A stretch of DNA of 64,000 bases from assembly GCA_946480465.1 (NCBI GenBank), contig CAMLJY010000007.1, forward strand, positions 62,001 through 126,000, given 5' to 3'. The position numbers and the translations under genes are program-made. Source of the stretch: an uncultured Burkholderiales bacterium (GTDB taxonomy: Bacteria > Pseudomonadota > Gammaproteobacteria > Burkholderiales > Burkholderiaceae). Position 1 is the stretch's first letter. Each line of letters opens with the position of its first letter. The notes beneath the pieces are model-generated. The model was not told where the DNA came from. It ran no database searches and saw only the letters and a program-made list of their open reading frames with translations. Below are positions 53,840 through 62,558 of the stretch, piece by piece.

Positions 53840-54234
53840 ATTCGGCGGGTCACGCCGGCTGGCCGCGAAGGCCGCGAGCCACGGCGACAGCCCGGCACCG
53901 AGCCCGAGCTGCATCGCGTCTGCGGCTGGGGCAGTTCGCTCGGTCACGGACGTTTGCCGCTCCCGGCCCGGCCGGCTGGAGCCGGTGCCTGTGCCGGAAC
54001 CGGTGCCGGCCCCTCGGCTCGGATCGGCGCGGGCGGGGATCCGGGGTCCAAGGGCGGCGTGGGTTCGGAGGCACCACGGCTGCCTCGGCGCAGCGCTGAC
54101 AGTCGCACCGGGGCGGTGTCGCCGCAGCCGCACAGGCAGCGGATGGCCGTGGATCGGGCATCTCGCCTGGCGCGGAGGGAGAGGTGTGTCATGTGAACGG
54201 GCGTGAAGCCATCGGGCACCGGCGAGGCGCCGTG
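53840..54234 (-). other. About 400 bp without a confident gene
   Basis: Several frames are open because of high GC. The best is 53944-54219 on the minus strand, giving a 91-residue product with a cysteine cluster (IRCLCGCGDT) and a Pro/Ala-rich tail like a TonB linker. It has no family match that I can see and no strong ribosome-binding site, so I do not call it. Confidence 0.4.
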
Positions 54235-54582
54235 TCAGGGTTTCGGAAGTCGCTGCGGCGCGTCGCGCAGGCGGAGGGGGAACATCACCCGCAACAGCCC
54301 CGGCCGGCGGGCCAGCAGCAGCGCCACCGCGATTGCGCTGCCCGCCAGCAGCATCACCCACACCAGCACGGCCATCGAGGGGCGGTCGGCCTGCAGGCAG
54401 GTGATGAGGGCCAGCGCCAGCGCCGCGGCGCCCAGTGTGCGCAGCACGCGCCGCAGCCGCGCGGCTGCGGTGGCGGGACGGTGCATCACCTGGCCCCAAT
54501 GCACGTCCATTGCCAGGGCCAGCCACGCCATGCCGGCCAGGCTCAGCGCCGCGGCGGCAGCGAGCCAAAGCGCTTCAGACAT
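54235..54582 (-). CDS. DUF3325 family small membrane protein of an iron-uptake operon
   Basis: A 115-residue protein with three or four hydrophobic helices: LWLAAAAALSLAGMAWLALA (residues 5-24), LGAAALALALITCL and MAVLVWVMLLAGSAIAVALLLA. The segment MDVHWGQVMHRPAT between the first two helices fits the DUF3325 pattern. It overlaps the PepSY gene by 8 bp. DUF3325 and DUF3649 proteins typically flank PepSY-TM proteins next to siderophore receptors; their function is unknown. Confidence 0.75.
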   Translation of the reverse strand: MSEALWLAAAAALSLAGMAWLALAMDVHWGQVMHRPATAAARLRRVLRTLGAAALALALITCLQADRPSMAVLVWVMLLAGSAIAVALLLARRPGLLRVMFPLRLRDAPQRLPKP

Positions 54583-56284
54583 GGGCCGCTGCTCCTGTCC
54601 CCGCCACCGTCGCCGCTGGCAGGCGTGCCGGCGAACCCTGCTCGCGCAGCGCCAGCCTGCGCGCCGCCCAGGTGGCGATGCCTGCGGTGGCGAGCAGGCT
54701 CAGGTCCACGCCGGCCACCGGCCAGTAGGTGTGCGTGAACACAGTCCTGACCAGGTGGTCGCCGGTGGTGGCCCAGTTCAGGCCCGCCGCGGCGACCGCC
54801 AGCGCGGCCAGCGCCCAGCACTGCTCGCGCCAGGCCGGGCTCAGCCGGGCCTGGGCCACCGGGCCGTTGCGCAGGAAGGCATGCAGCAGCGCCAGCACCC
54901 AGATGCCCCAGAACGCCAGCTTCTCCCAGTCGCCCTTGCCGCTCATTTCAGACGGCAGCACCCGGTTGACGACCAGCATGCCGACGGCGGCGATCACCAT
55001 GCCGGTGACAGTGGCCACCGCCAGTGCGTCCACCACGCGGCTGCCTGCGCTGCCGGCCCGGGCGTGCGCCGCCTTGCGCTTCTCGACGAAGAACACGAAG
55101 CCGGTGGCGATGCACACGCAGCCCAGCAGCCCGCCCAGCACGTACAGCCAGCGCAGCAGCCAGTGCTCGAAATGCTGCAGGTGCAGGCCGGTCAGGAATT
55201 CATTGACCTCGGACACCACCGTGCGCGGCGGGTCCTCGCGCAGCACCTCGCCGGTGCTGGCCTTGAAGTGGATGCCTTCGCCCACCAGCGCGACCCGGTC
55301 ACTGCCGGCGCGGAAGATGCTGACGTAGCCGTTGGCGTCGCCCACGTGGTGGATCTGCAGGAAGCCGACCTCGCCGGCCATGTCGCGCGCTGCCCACCGG
55401 CGCTTGGCTTCCAGCACCATCGCATCGACAGAAGCCAGGGGCGCGGCCTGGCCCGAACGCTGGTGCGGCAGGCCGGTGGCCTGGGCCTCGTGCGCCTCGT
55501 GGCGGTCGTGAAGCGGTTTGAGCAGCGTGTGGCTGACCGGGAAGTAGAAGAAGCTGGCGAAGATCACCAGCCCGGTGAAGGCGAAGAGGAAGTGGAAGGG
55601 CAGCGCCACCACGCCGGTTAGGTTGTGCAGGTCCAGCGCGCTGCGCTGGGTGTGCTTGCGCGGCCGGAAGGTGAAGAACTCGCGAAAGATCCTGCGGTGC
55701 ATCACCACGCCGGTGACCAGCGCCACCAGCATGGTGAAGGCGGCCAGGCCGACGATCCAGTAGCCGATGTCCTTCCAGGTCCAGTTCAGGCTGTAGTGCA
55801 GCGGGTAGAACCAGCGGCTGCCGATCTTCAGCGCGTCGTCGCGCACGCGGGCGCCGGTGCGCGGGTCGATGGTGGTGTCGCCGTGGATGTGGTTGTGGTC
55901 TTCCGGGTCCTTCGGCAGCGGCACGCGAAAGCCTGCGCCCATGGTCAGCACCGGGTCGCGGTGGGTGGTGTAGGCCCAGTACTCGTCGGGCGGCAGTTCC
56001 AGCCGCGGCGTCATCGGGCCCTTGGCGGCGTCGTGCAGCAGCGGCATGTTGTCGGCGTAGTCCTTCGCGTCGGGCTCCAGCTGCTGCAGCACGGGCAGCA
56101 GCAGCTTGTCGAAGGACGGCATGGGCTGCGGCTCGAAGCGCGTCTCGGGGATGGCCCAGCGGTCGATCTCGCGGTCGAACACCGCGAGCGAGCCGAAGAA
56201 GAAGCACACCATCAGCACGAAGCCCAGCAGCAGGCCCATCCAGGTGTGCAGCCAGGCCATGGCGTGGCGGAAGGTGGTGAACAT
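54575..56284 (-). CDS. PepSY-associated TM helix domain protein (PiuB-like, ferric-siderophore reduction)
   Basis: A 569-residue inner-membrane protein. The N-terminal AMAWLHTWMGLLLGFVLMVC (residues 8-27) is the typical PepSY-TM first helix. Other helices are near 185-205, 235-255, 375-400, 430-450, 465-485 and 500-550. Large periplasmic parts contain PepSY-like segments (SVDAMVLEAKRRWAARDMAG; YVSIFRAGSDRVALVGEGIHFKASTGEV near 320-350). Histidines at helix ends (LHTWMG, LDLHNLTG, LPFHFLF, HFEHWLLRWLY) suit heme-based electron transfer to ferric siderophores, as proposed for PiuB/FoxB. Middle gene of the Fur-linked operon. Confidence 0.88.
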   Translation of the reverse strand: MFTTFRHAMAWLHTWMGLLLGFVLMVCFFFGSLAVFDREIDRWAIPETRFEPQPMPSFDKLLLPVLQQLEPDAKDYADNMPLLHDAAKGPMTPRLELPPDEYWAYTTHRDPVLTMGAGFRVPLPKDPEDHNHIHGDTTIDPRTGARVRDDALKIGSRWFYPLHYSLNWTWKDIGYWIVGLAAFTMLVALVTGVVMHRRIFREFFTFRPRKHTQRSALDLHNLTGVVALPFHFLFAFTGLVIFASFFYFPVSHTLLKPLHDRHEAHEAQATGLPHQRSGQAAPLASVDAMVLEAKRRWAARDMAGEVGFLQIHHVGDANGYVSIFRAGSDRVALVGEGIHFKASTGEVLREDPPRTVVSEVNEFLTGLHLQHFEHWLLRWLYVLGGLLGCVCIATGFVFFVEKRKAAHARAGSAGSRVVDALAVATVTGMVIAAVGMLVVNRVLPSEMSGKGDWEKLAFWGIWVLALLHAFLRNGPVAQARLSPAWREQCWALAALAVAAAGLNWATTGDHLVRTVFTHTYWPVAGVDLSLLATAGIATWAARRLALREQGSPARLPAATVAGTGAAAHV

Positions 56285-56369
56285 GGGAAGAGCCTCCGTC
56301 GGGGTGACGCCCGGCGCGGGTCGTCGTTCTGGGCGGGTCGGGCGGGTCGGGGAAAGGCGTGGATCGCAC

Positions 56370-56675
56370 TCAGGCCAGCAGCGTGCGCTGCAGAGCCCAC
56401 GCGGCCGTGGCCATTCCCGCGCCGCCCGTGGCCAGCAGCAGCAGCGCCCGGCCGGGCCGCGCGGAGGCGAAGGCCCACAGGAACAGTGGCAGGAACACCA
56501 CGAAGGCCAGCAGCATCAGGGCCCTCTCGGACTCGTGGTAGTCCGCGCCCAGGGCGGTGGTACCTGCCACGCCCAGCGCGACGAAGCCCCAGGTGAAGCC
56601 GAAGCTGGCGATCAGGGACAGCACGGCCTGGCGCGACCGGGTGGCGTTGCTCGGAGGAAGCGGGCGGTGGTCCAT
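56370..56675 (-). CDS. DUF3649 family small membrane protein
   Basis: A 101-residue protein; the ATG at 56675 (DHRPLPPSNATRSRQAVLSL) is chosen because the upstream extension runs into the Fur box. Helices lie near residues 16-38 (LSLIASFGFTWGFVALGVAG), 50-70 (ALMLLAFVVFLPLFLWAFAS) and 75-95 (LLLLATGGAGMATAAWAL). The family is associated with PepSY proteins in iron-uptake loci, with no known activity. First gene of the DUF3649-PepSY-DUF3325 operon, 91 bp behind a Fur box. Confidence 0.75.
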   Translation of the reverse strand: MDHRPLPPSNATRSRQAVLSLIASFGFTWGFVALGVAGTTALGADYHESERALMLLAFVVFLPLFLWAFASARPGRALLLLATGGAGMATAAWALQRTLLA

Positions 56676-56765
56676 GTCGGGTTGGCGGCGGTCGGGGAAG
56701 CGGTTGGGCCGGGTTCGCGGACCCGCGCCTGGGCACGCAGGCCGGCCCATGCAAGGGAGACGGTA

Positions 56766-56784
56766 AATGCGAATGAATCGCATT
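56766..56784. promoter_or_regulatory. Fur box upstream of the DUF3649-PepSY-DUF3325 operon
   Basis: AATGCGA (56766-56772) and TCGCATT (56778-56784) are perfect arms around ATGAA, nearly identical to the site at 53819-53839. It lies 91 bp before the first gene of the minus-strand operon. Fur control is inferred. Confidence 0.75.
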
Positions 56785-56959
56785 CTAGACCTGGGGCCCG
56801 CCCGCCACGCCATGCAGAAGCCCCCGGCGCGTAGCCGGTCAATAGCCGAGCGAGGCGGTCACGCCGGCGCTGCGGGGCGCTACCCACGCACAGCGAGCCC
56901 TTGCCGGTTTGTCGGAGATCCGGGTGGCTCTGCTACGCGGTGCAAGGGCCGCGGCCGGC

Positions 56960-57694
56960 TCACTCCGGCGCGTGTTCCAGCGCGAAGCTCAGCGTCGCGA
57001 AGTGGTGCGTCATGGCGGCCTTGCGAGCGTCCTCCGGCGCCGACTCGTGCGCGGCCTTCACCACGTTCAGGCCCTGGTTGCGCACCGGCAGCGTGGCGCG
57101 GCCCTCGGCGTCGGCGACGAAGGGCGCGGCGTCGGGGTCGGTCACGATGTCCTGCCAGACCTTGGCGCCGGCCAGCGGCTTGCCCTGGAACAGCACCTGC
57201 ACCGTCAGCGGCTGGCCCTTCTGGCGCGGGAAGGCGGCGCCCACCGGCACCAGTTGCAGCGCCAGGCCGGGCACCGGTCGCAAGGCGCCAGACGGCAGGG
57301 CGGCCAGGTGGGTGGCGTACTTCAGGTAGCGGCCGCTGACGGTGGCGCCGGGCACCTCGTCCAGGCCCTTGCCGTGCCACTTGCCGTCGGGCGCCTTGGA
57401 CCACAGGCCGTTGTTCATCGCCGCCGTGACGATGGCCGGCTTGCCGGCCAGGTTGACGAAGGCCAGCCGGCCCTCGGGTTCGAGCGTGACGGGCACGGGC
57501 TGCCCGTCGGCGCCCACGCCACCGACGGCGCTGATCTTGGGCAGCCGCTTGACCGCGTCCAGGTCCTCCGCGCCGTCGCCGTAGACCAGCGCCAGCCGGT
57601 CGGCGCGCTGTGCGAACCAGATGCCGTGGGCCCGCGCCGGCATGGCCTGCAGGGCGAGGGTGGCCGCGGCCACGATGAAGGGAACGATGCGCAT
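56960..57694 (-). CDS. DUF4198 family periplasmic protein
   Basis: A 244-residue exported protein with signal peptide (IVPFIVAAATLALQAMPARA, cleavage before HGIWFAQ). The mature N-terminal histidine (HGIWF) is typical of the DUF4198 family, in which related proteins bind nickel or other metals outside the cell. A beta-sandwich is suggested by GQPLTVQVLFQGKPLAGAKV near residue 155 and by ADAEGRATLPVRNQGLNVV near 190. It is 25 bp downstream of the truncated receptor gene on the same strand, so receptor and metal-binding protein were probably an uptake pair. Confidence 0.82.
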   Translation of the reverse strand: MRIVPFIVAAATLALQAMPARAHGIWFAQRADRLALVYGDGAEDLDAVKRLPKISAVGGVGADGQPVPVTLEPEGRLAFVNLAGKPAIVTAAMNNGLWSKAPDGKWHGKGLDEVPGATVSGRYLKYATHLAALPSGALRPVPGLALQLVPVGAAFPRQKGQPLTVQVLFQGKPLAGAKVWQDIVTDPDAAPFVADAEGRATLPVRNQGLNVVKAAHESAPEDARKAAMTHHFATLSFALEHAPE

Positions 57695-57719
57695 GCTGTT
57701 TTTCCTTGGGATGGGGGTG

Positions 57720-59648
57720 TCAGAACTTGTATTGCGCGCCCAGGGTCACCTGGCGCGGGTTGCCGGGTGTGACCCAGACGCGGTTGTAGGCACTGGCGTA
57801 CCAGGTGCGGTCGAACAGGTTGTCGACGTCGAGCGACAGGCGCAGCAATCCGTTGACGCGCCAATAACTGGTTATCTTGGCAAGCGTGTAGCCCGGCAGC
57901 CGCGGCGGGGCGGCGTAGGGGTCTTCGCCGGACCGCGCGCCCACGTGCGTGACGCCGCCGCCGATGCCGACCAGCCCGCCGCCGGCCAGCGCGCGTTCAT
58001 GCACGACGAAGGCGCTGCCGCTGTGGCGGGCGAACTGGGTGAAGTGCCGGTCGGCGTCCAGGAAGGCGTAGGCCAGGGCCACGCGCCAGCCCGGGGCCAC
58101 CTGGCCGGTCACTTCGGCTTCCAAGCCGCGGTTGCGCACGCGGTCCAGCTCGGCGTAGCTGTCGGTGGCCGCGATGTACTGCGGCACGTGGCGCTTGGTG
58201 ATGTCGAACCAGGCCAGGGTGGCGCCCAGGCGGCCGCCGGCCGATTCCCACTTCAGGCCCAGCTCGCGGGCGGTGCCCACCTGCGGCTCGAAGGGGCGGC
58301 CCTGCGCGTCCTGCTCGGTCTGCGGGCGGAAGGAGCGGCCGATGCTGGCGTACAGCGACAGGCCCGGGCGCGGCAGCCAGCTCAGGCCCAGGCGCGGCGA
58401 GGTGGCGCTGGGTTCCTGGCGCGTCACCGCGCCGTCGATGCGGCCGGCGTAGCGGCTCCTGGCGCGGTCGTGGCGCAGGCCGGCCAGCAGGCGCCAGTCG
58501 CCCCAGGCCACCTGGTCCTGCACGTAGACGGCCTGCTGGCTGTCTTCCAGGCGCCCGTTCCAGATGGCCTGCACCGGGACCATGGCCGGCACCGTGATGC
58601 GGCCGTACACCGGGTCGGAGACACCGATGCCCACCGCGTCGCGCAGCCCCGCGGCATGGTCCAGCAGCGTGCGGTCCTGGCTGAAGCGCGCGGCCTCGGC
58701 GCCGACGATGAGGTCGTGCTTCAGCGCGCCGGTCGCGAAGCGGCCGTAGGCCTCCAGGAGCAGCGAGGTTTCCTGCGAGGCGAAGTCGCGGTCGCGCACG
58801 CGGCGGCATAGCCAGCCGCGCAGGTCCATGGACGTGGCGCAGCCGAGGAAGCCGGGGCCGTACATGTGCGTCTCGGTGGCGCGGCCGCTCAGGCTGGCGT
58901 GCTTGTGCTGCAGGCCGGCGCGCAGTTCCCAGTCCGACGAGCCGCCGGCGGAGCCCAGCGCGTGGGTCAGGAACAGCTGGTGGGTCTGGTTGTCGATGCT
59001 GATGTCGCCGTCGCCGGGTTCGCCGTAGAAGCGTGTGGGCGGTACCGCGTCGAGCCGGCCGTCCACCACCGGCACGCCGCGGTCCAGCGGCGCCTGCTGG
59101 CGCAGCCATTCGCCGTCGTAGCGCAGGCGCGTGTCCGGGCCGAGGCGCCAGGTCAATGCCGGGGCCACCAGGGTGCGGTGGATGTGCACGTGGTCGCGGA
59201 AGCTGTCCTTGTCCTCGGCCGAGACATTCAGGCGATAGGCCAGCGTGGCCGGTTCGCTGGCGTTTCCGTTGAGCGGGCCGGTGCTGTCGATCGCCAGGCG
59301 GCGGTGGTCGTGGCTGCCGTGGTACAGCTCCAGCGAATGGCCGGCGGTGAAGCGCGGCTCCTTGGTCACCAGGTTGACGGTGCCGCCGGGTTCGCTGCTG
59401 CCGTACAGCGCGCCCATCGTGCCCTTGAGGAATTCCACGCGCTCGAGGTTGGCGGTGTCGCGCGGGGCGTTGAAGCCGCGGTTGCGGGGCATGCCGTTGC
59501 GCAGCAGGCTCATCGTGCGGTCCTCGTGGCCGGCGAAGCCGCGCATGGCGATGTTGTCCCAGGTGCCGCCGAAGTTGTTGTGGCGCGAGACGCCGGCCAC
59601 GTGGTCCAGCAGGTCGTCCACGCGCAGCGCGCCCAGGTCGTCGACCAT
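57720..59648 (-). pseudogene. TonB-dependent siderophore receptor lacking its 5' end
   Basis: The 642-residue frame starts inside the plug (VDDLGALRVDDLLDHVAGVS) and then has all later parts: MRGFAGHEDRTMSLLRNGMP, EFLKGTMGALYGSSEPGGTV near 72-91 and a full barrel ending VTLGAQYKF. Signal peptide, TonB box and roughly the first 60-80 residues of the plug are missing. An in-frame TGA lies about 25 bp upstream and a plus-strand gene starts at 59695, so there is no room for the missing part. Without a signal peptide it cannot reach the outer membrane. I call it 5'-truncated, with the remaining frame undamaged. Confidence 0.78.
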
Positions 59649-59694
59649 CGGGGTGCCGCCTGCAAGTGCACTTCACACGAGACAGGAGAAGACG

Positions 59695-60072
59695 ATGAAG
59701 CGATGGATGGTGATGGCGGCCTGCGCCGTGGCGGTGGGGTCCGTGGGCACGGCGGCGCTGGCCCATGGCGGCGGCAAGGCCAAGCACGGCGGCGTGGTGC
59801 AGGTGGCCAGCGACGTGGCCTTCGAGCTGGCGCAGACCCCCGAGGGCGCGGCGCTGTTCCTGGAAGACCATGGCCAGCCGATGCCGACGCAGGGCGCGAC
59901 CGGCAAGCTGACCGTGCTCAAGGGCAGCGAGAAGTCCGAGGCCGAACTGGTAGCGGCGGGCGACAACAAGCTCGTTGCCAAGGGCATGAAGCTCGACAGC
60001 GGCGCCAAGGCCGTGGCGGCGGTGACGCTGCCGAGCAAGAAGGTCGTGACGGTGCGCTTTACCGTGAAGTGA
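59695..60072 (+). CDS. Small exported protein, unknown function
   Basis: A 125-residue protein with a strong AGGAG site (59684-59688) before the ATG. A signal peptide (MVMAACAVAVGSVGTAALA, cleavage before HGGGKAKHGG) gives a mature N-terminus rich in histidine and glycine, a possible metal-binding start as in the DUF4198 neighbour. The rest (VVQVASDVAFELAQTPEGAA, AELVAAGDNKLVAKGMKL, KVVTVRFTVK) looks like a small beta-rich domain. It is divergent from the truncated receptor gene. I recognise no named family. Confidence 0.75.
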   Translation: MKRWMVMAACAVAVGSVGTAALAHGGGKAKHGGVVQVASDVAFELAQTPEGAALFLEDHGQPMPTQGATGKLTVLKGSEKSEAELVAAGDNKLVAKGMKLDSGAKAVAAVTLPSKKVVTVRFTVK

Positions 60073-60087
60073 GCGTGGCGGCGCGGC

Positions 60088-60469
60088 TGGTGGCACGCGC
60101 GTTCTGGAACCGCGCTTCTCGCGCGGTGCGTGGCACATCTCGCCACGTTCAGGCCCGACGCTTCGGAACAGACTCGGCCGGAGTCGACCACCTGACCGGG
60201 GTTAATTCAGAATCCCTAGGGACGCCAGTGTTACTCGACGAGGGAAGCGTGGTTGTCCTCGGTCGCCACCTAGCGCTGTTCGGGCCTCCGAGGCGATGCC
60301 GGCAGGCGCAAAGCGCTGTTCGCAAACTGTCGAGGGACTCTGTCAAGTCAGTGGCGCGCTGCAGACCATCGAACGCGGGGCCCCGTCGTTCCTAACGTCC
60401 ATCACCGCTGGCTGTTGTAGAGGCGTGCTCATCGGTTCGCATGACTTCCTGCTGGTAACGCGGCGCCCA
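60088..60469 (+). repeat. Right copy of the direct repeat that bounds the iron-uptake island
   Basis: Block 1 (60088-60227) is nearly identical to 43142-43283 and includes the same ACCGCGC/GCGCGGT hairpin (60109-60127). Block 2 (60239-60469) is a diverged match to 43442-43673, sharing for example CGAGGGACTCTGTCAAG and GTCGTTCCTAACGTCCAT. Only 11 bp separate the blocks here. Copies are in the same orientation about 17 kb apart, so recombination between them would delete the island. It starts 16 bp after an intact gene. Confidence 0.75.
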
Positions 60470-61170
60470 CCGTCGCGTTCCCATGGACGCTGCAAATACA
60501 ACCTAGAAGAACGGGGCAGTTTGCGCGGCGGCGGAGCTACCGCGCTAAGAAGAGTTATCGCTGTCGCGGGAGGCGAGGCACCGGGTTGGGCAATCAACCG
60601 CGCCTTCATCGTGAGAGACCCGTGTTGCACTCAGCGGCCAAGCGATTCGGGCGACGTGCCATATCTCTGCGTCAATGAGTTCGCGACATCCCGCCCCGCC
60701 GGGCCAGCGTTCGTTGTACGCCTTCCACCCAAGTCCGATTCGGTTGCCCTTCGGGGATTTCGATCTCGAAGAGGCGAATGCCTGCTTGCTGCGCAGCCTG
60801 AAGGCCATTCCGCTGACATCCAAGCCGTTCATCCGCTGTGCACGCCCGTGCGCCATCGGGGCATGCTGCTGAAGAAGGACGCGCAAGCCCGGCGCAGTCT
60901 GAGGTCACCAGTTCGAGAAGCAGAAGCCCACATCCCAACATCCATCCTGACGGGCGAGGCCGGCGCGGCGTCCCTGTGCCTAGAGGGCCGATCCTGGCCG
61001 ACCGCCTATCGCTCAAACGGTGCGTCCTGAACGGGAAGGGTGAGAGCCGCCGTCGCCGTTGCGCGGCAACGGGACGGCTCGCACTCGCGTACGCGCGCGT
61101 ATCTTTGCCTGTCCGGTCACGCATCCAGCGACCATTGAAACCTCGCCTTGGTCGGACCGCCTCTGGCTGA
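60470..61170 (-). other. 700 bp without recognisable gene
   Basis: Frames on both strands are short or biased in composition and match nothing I know. One notable hairpin is CCGTTGC (61056-61062) with GCAACGG (61066-61072), extended by GAGCCG (61044-61049) with CGGCTC (61075-61080). It lies about 90 bp downstream of the hscB stop on the minus strand and might terminate that operon. The rest appears to be decayed or intergenic DNA. Confidence 0.45.
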
Positions 61171-61704
61171 CTACATCCCCCGCGCAGCAGTGGTCAGTGC
61201 ATTGGCTCGGTCTTCGATGTCCTGAGCAAAGCGCGTCATGAACATGAGCGCGCGCACCTGTGCCCTGGCGGCCGGCCAGTCCTGACGTTCATCGATCAGC
61301 GCAGCAAGCCGGCTGAGCAGCGCGAGTCGCTCCGCGGCGAGCTGATCGCCCAGCGACTCGATGTCGGTCGGCGTGTTGGCGGTCTCCAGCGCCTCGCGCC
61401 AGCGCAGTTGCTGCGCCAGGAATTGCACGGGCATGGCCGTGTCGGACTCGGCCCCGATGGGCTGGCCGTGCAGCTCGCAGAGGCAGGCCGCGCGCCGCAG
61501 AGGGTCCTTCAGGCGCTGATGCGCCTCGTTGACGCGCAGCGCCCACTGCACCGCCACGCGTTGCGCGGCCGCTCCTTCGGCGGCGAAGCGGTCAGGGTGC
61601 ACTTCGGCCAGCAGCGCCTTCCAGCGTGCATCGATCGTGGCGCGGTCCTGCACGAAGCGCGGCGCGAGGCCGAAGAGCCGGAAGTCGTCGTGGTCGATGC
61701 GCAT
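61171..61704 (-). CDS. hscB: Fe-S cluster assembly co-chaperone HscB, nif-linked copy
   Basis: A 177-residue J-protein. The N-terminal J-domain has DDFRLFGLAPRFVQDRATID and the HPD motif at residues 36-38 (AEVHPDRFA), followed by NEAHQRLKDPLRRAACLCEL. The C-terminal helical domain binds the scaffold (MPVQFLAQQLRWREALE near residue 90; ARAQVRALMFMTRFAQDIEDR near 150). HscB hands Fe-S clusters from a scaffold to HscA. A GTG at 61719 would add five residues and overlap the upstream gene by 4 bp; the ATG at 61704 is used. Its place behind nifK suggests a role in nitrogenase Fe-S maturation. Confidence 0.88.
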   Translation of the reverse strand: MRIDHDDFRLFGLAPRFVQDRATIDARWKALLAEVHPDRFAAEGAAAQRVAVQWALRVNEAHQRLKDPLRRAACLCELHGQPIGAESDTAMPVQFLAQQLRWREALETANTPTDIESLGDQLAAERLALLSRLAALIDERQDWPAARAQVRALMFMTRFAQDIEDRANALTTAARGM

Positions 61705-61715
61705 GGGCTCCGCCC

Positions 61716-62201
61716 TCACTGGTCGTTGGCCAGCGCCTCGACGGCGATCAGCTGCTCGCGCAGCGTCCTGCGCGCGCGCCAGCCGCCGGGCCGGTCATAA
61801 ACCGCATCCGGTGCGTCCACGGCGGCCAGCGCGTGCTGCTCGCCGTCATGGAAGCGCCAGTCCCCGCCGCGCGCGCGCAGCGCGGCGAGGCAGGCATCGA
61901 TCAAGGTCACCGGCTCGGGCGCATACAGGCCAGGCTCGCGCACATGGTCGGCGCGGAACAGGGCCGTGTCCCAGCCGACCTCGCTGCCCAGCGCGCAGAT
62001 GCCGGGGAAGCGTTCGGCCACGCCCGGGTTGTCCGGGCGCTCGTCGAACAGCGCCAGCAGTTCGCACGCAGTCGCGCAGTCCCAGATCTCGTGCGCGGCC
62101 TTCGCATCGCCGGCGGCGACCTTGCGCAACAGGTCGTGCGCGTCGAAGGCGAACCACGCGCGCGGCTCGCCTTGGGGCGGCATGTCGACGACGTAGATCA
62201 T
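61716..62201 (-). CDS. nif-operon protein of unknown function (161 residues)
   Basis: A 161-residue soluble acidic protein, start ATG at 62201 overlapping the upstream stop by 4 bp. It begins IYVVDMPPQGEPRAWFAFDA and has DCATACELLALFDERPDNPG near residue 41, two cysteines (Cys42 and Cys46 region) and a C-terminal helix RARRTLREQLIAVEALANDQ. No catalytic motif is recognised. Co-transcription with nifK and hscB is indicated by tight overlaps, so a part in nitrogenase assembly or protection is inferred. Confidence 0.75.
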   Translation of the reverse strand: MIYVVDMPPQGEPRAWFAFDAHDLLRKVAAGDAKAAHEIWDCATACELLALFDERPDNPGVAERFPGICALGSEVGWDTALFRADHVREPGLYAPEPVTLIDACLAALRARGGDWRFHDGEQHALAAVDAPDAVYDRPGGWRARRTLREQLIAVEALANDQ

Positions 62202-62524
62202 TCGGCCCCGTCGGCGAACACCTTCTGCCAGACAGCGCGGCGCAGGCGTTCGTTGATGGCGTGCGTGCTGCCATCGAAGGTGTCTTGCGCGCGCCGCAGC
62301 GCGGCCTGGGCCACCGAGGCCTGCGGCATCGTCAGCGGCACCCGTCCGGCCACGTGCGTGGCACCGGGCACGGCGCGCAGGATGGCCTGTCGGTTGGGGT
62401 GCTCGTCGATGACGACGAGGTGGTCGGCCTCCGGCCGGCCGTCGATGCAGACGTGGCGGCCGATGACCTCGACCACGCGCTCGTCCGACAGGTGCTTCAC
62501 GTAGACCGGTTCGGTGTCAGTCAT
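62198..62524 (-). CDS. nif-operon protein of unknown function (108 residues)
   Basis: A 108-residue protein starting at 62524, 99 bp downstream of the nifK stop. It reads as a compact alpha/beta protein: VYVKHLSDERVVEVIGRHVC near residues 7-26, ADHLVVIDEHPNRQAILRAVPG near 33-54 and a helical C-terminus (AQAALRRAQDTFDGSTHAIN). It overlaps the next gene by 4 bp. I do not recognise the family. The terminator-like hairpin between nifK and this gene suggests lower expression than nifK. Confidence 0.72.
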   Translation of the reverse strand: MTDTEPVYVKHLSDERVVEVIGRHVCIDGRPEADHLVVIDEHPNRQAILRAVPGATHVAGRVPLTMPQASVAQAALRRAQDTFDGSTHAINERLRRAVWQKVFADGAE

Positions 62525-62558
62525 GGCCTGGCCCTGCTGCGCGTGACGAAGAACAAGA

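Noticed and set aside
53944..54219. 91-codon minus-strand frame with Pro/Ala-rich tail, possibly TonB-like
   Set aside because: No membrane anchor, no TonB C-terminal domain and no clear ribosome-binding site.
43142..60469. Insertion sequence or composite transposon ends at the direct repeats
   Set aside because: No transposase frame, no terminal inverted repeats and no target duplication could be identified; only called as direct repeats.
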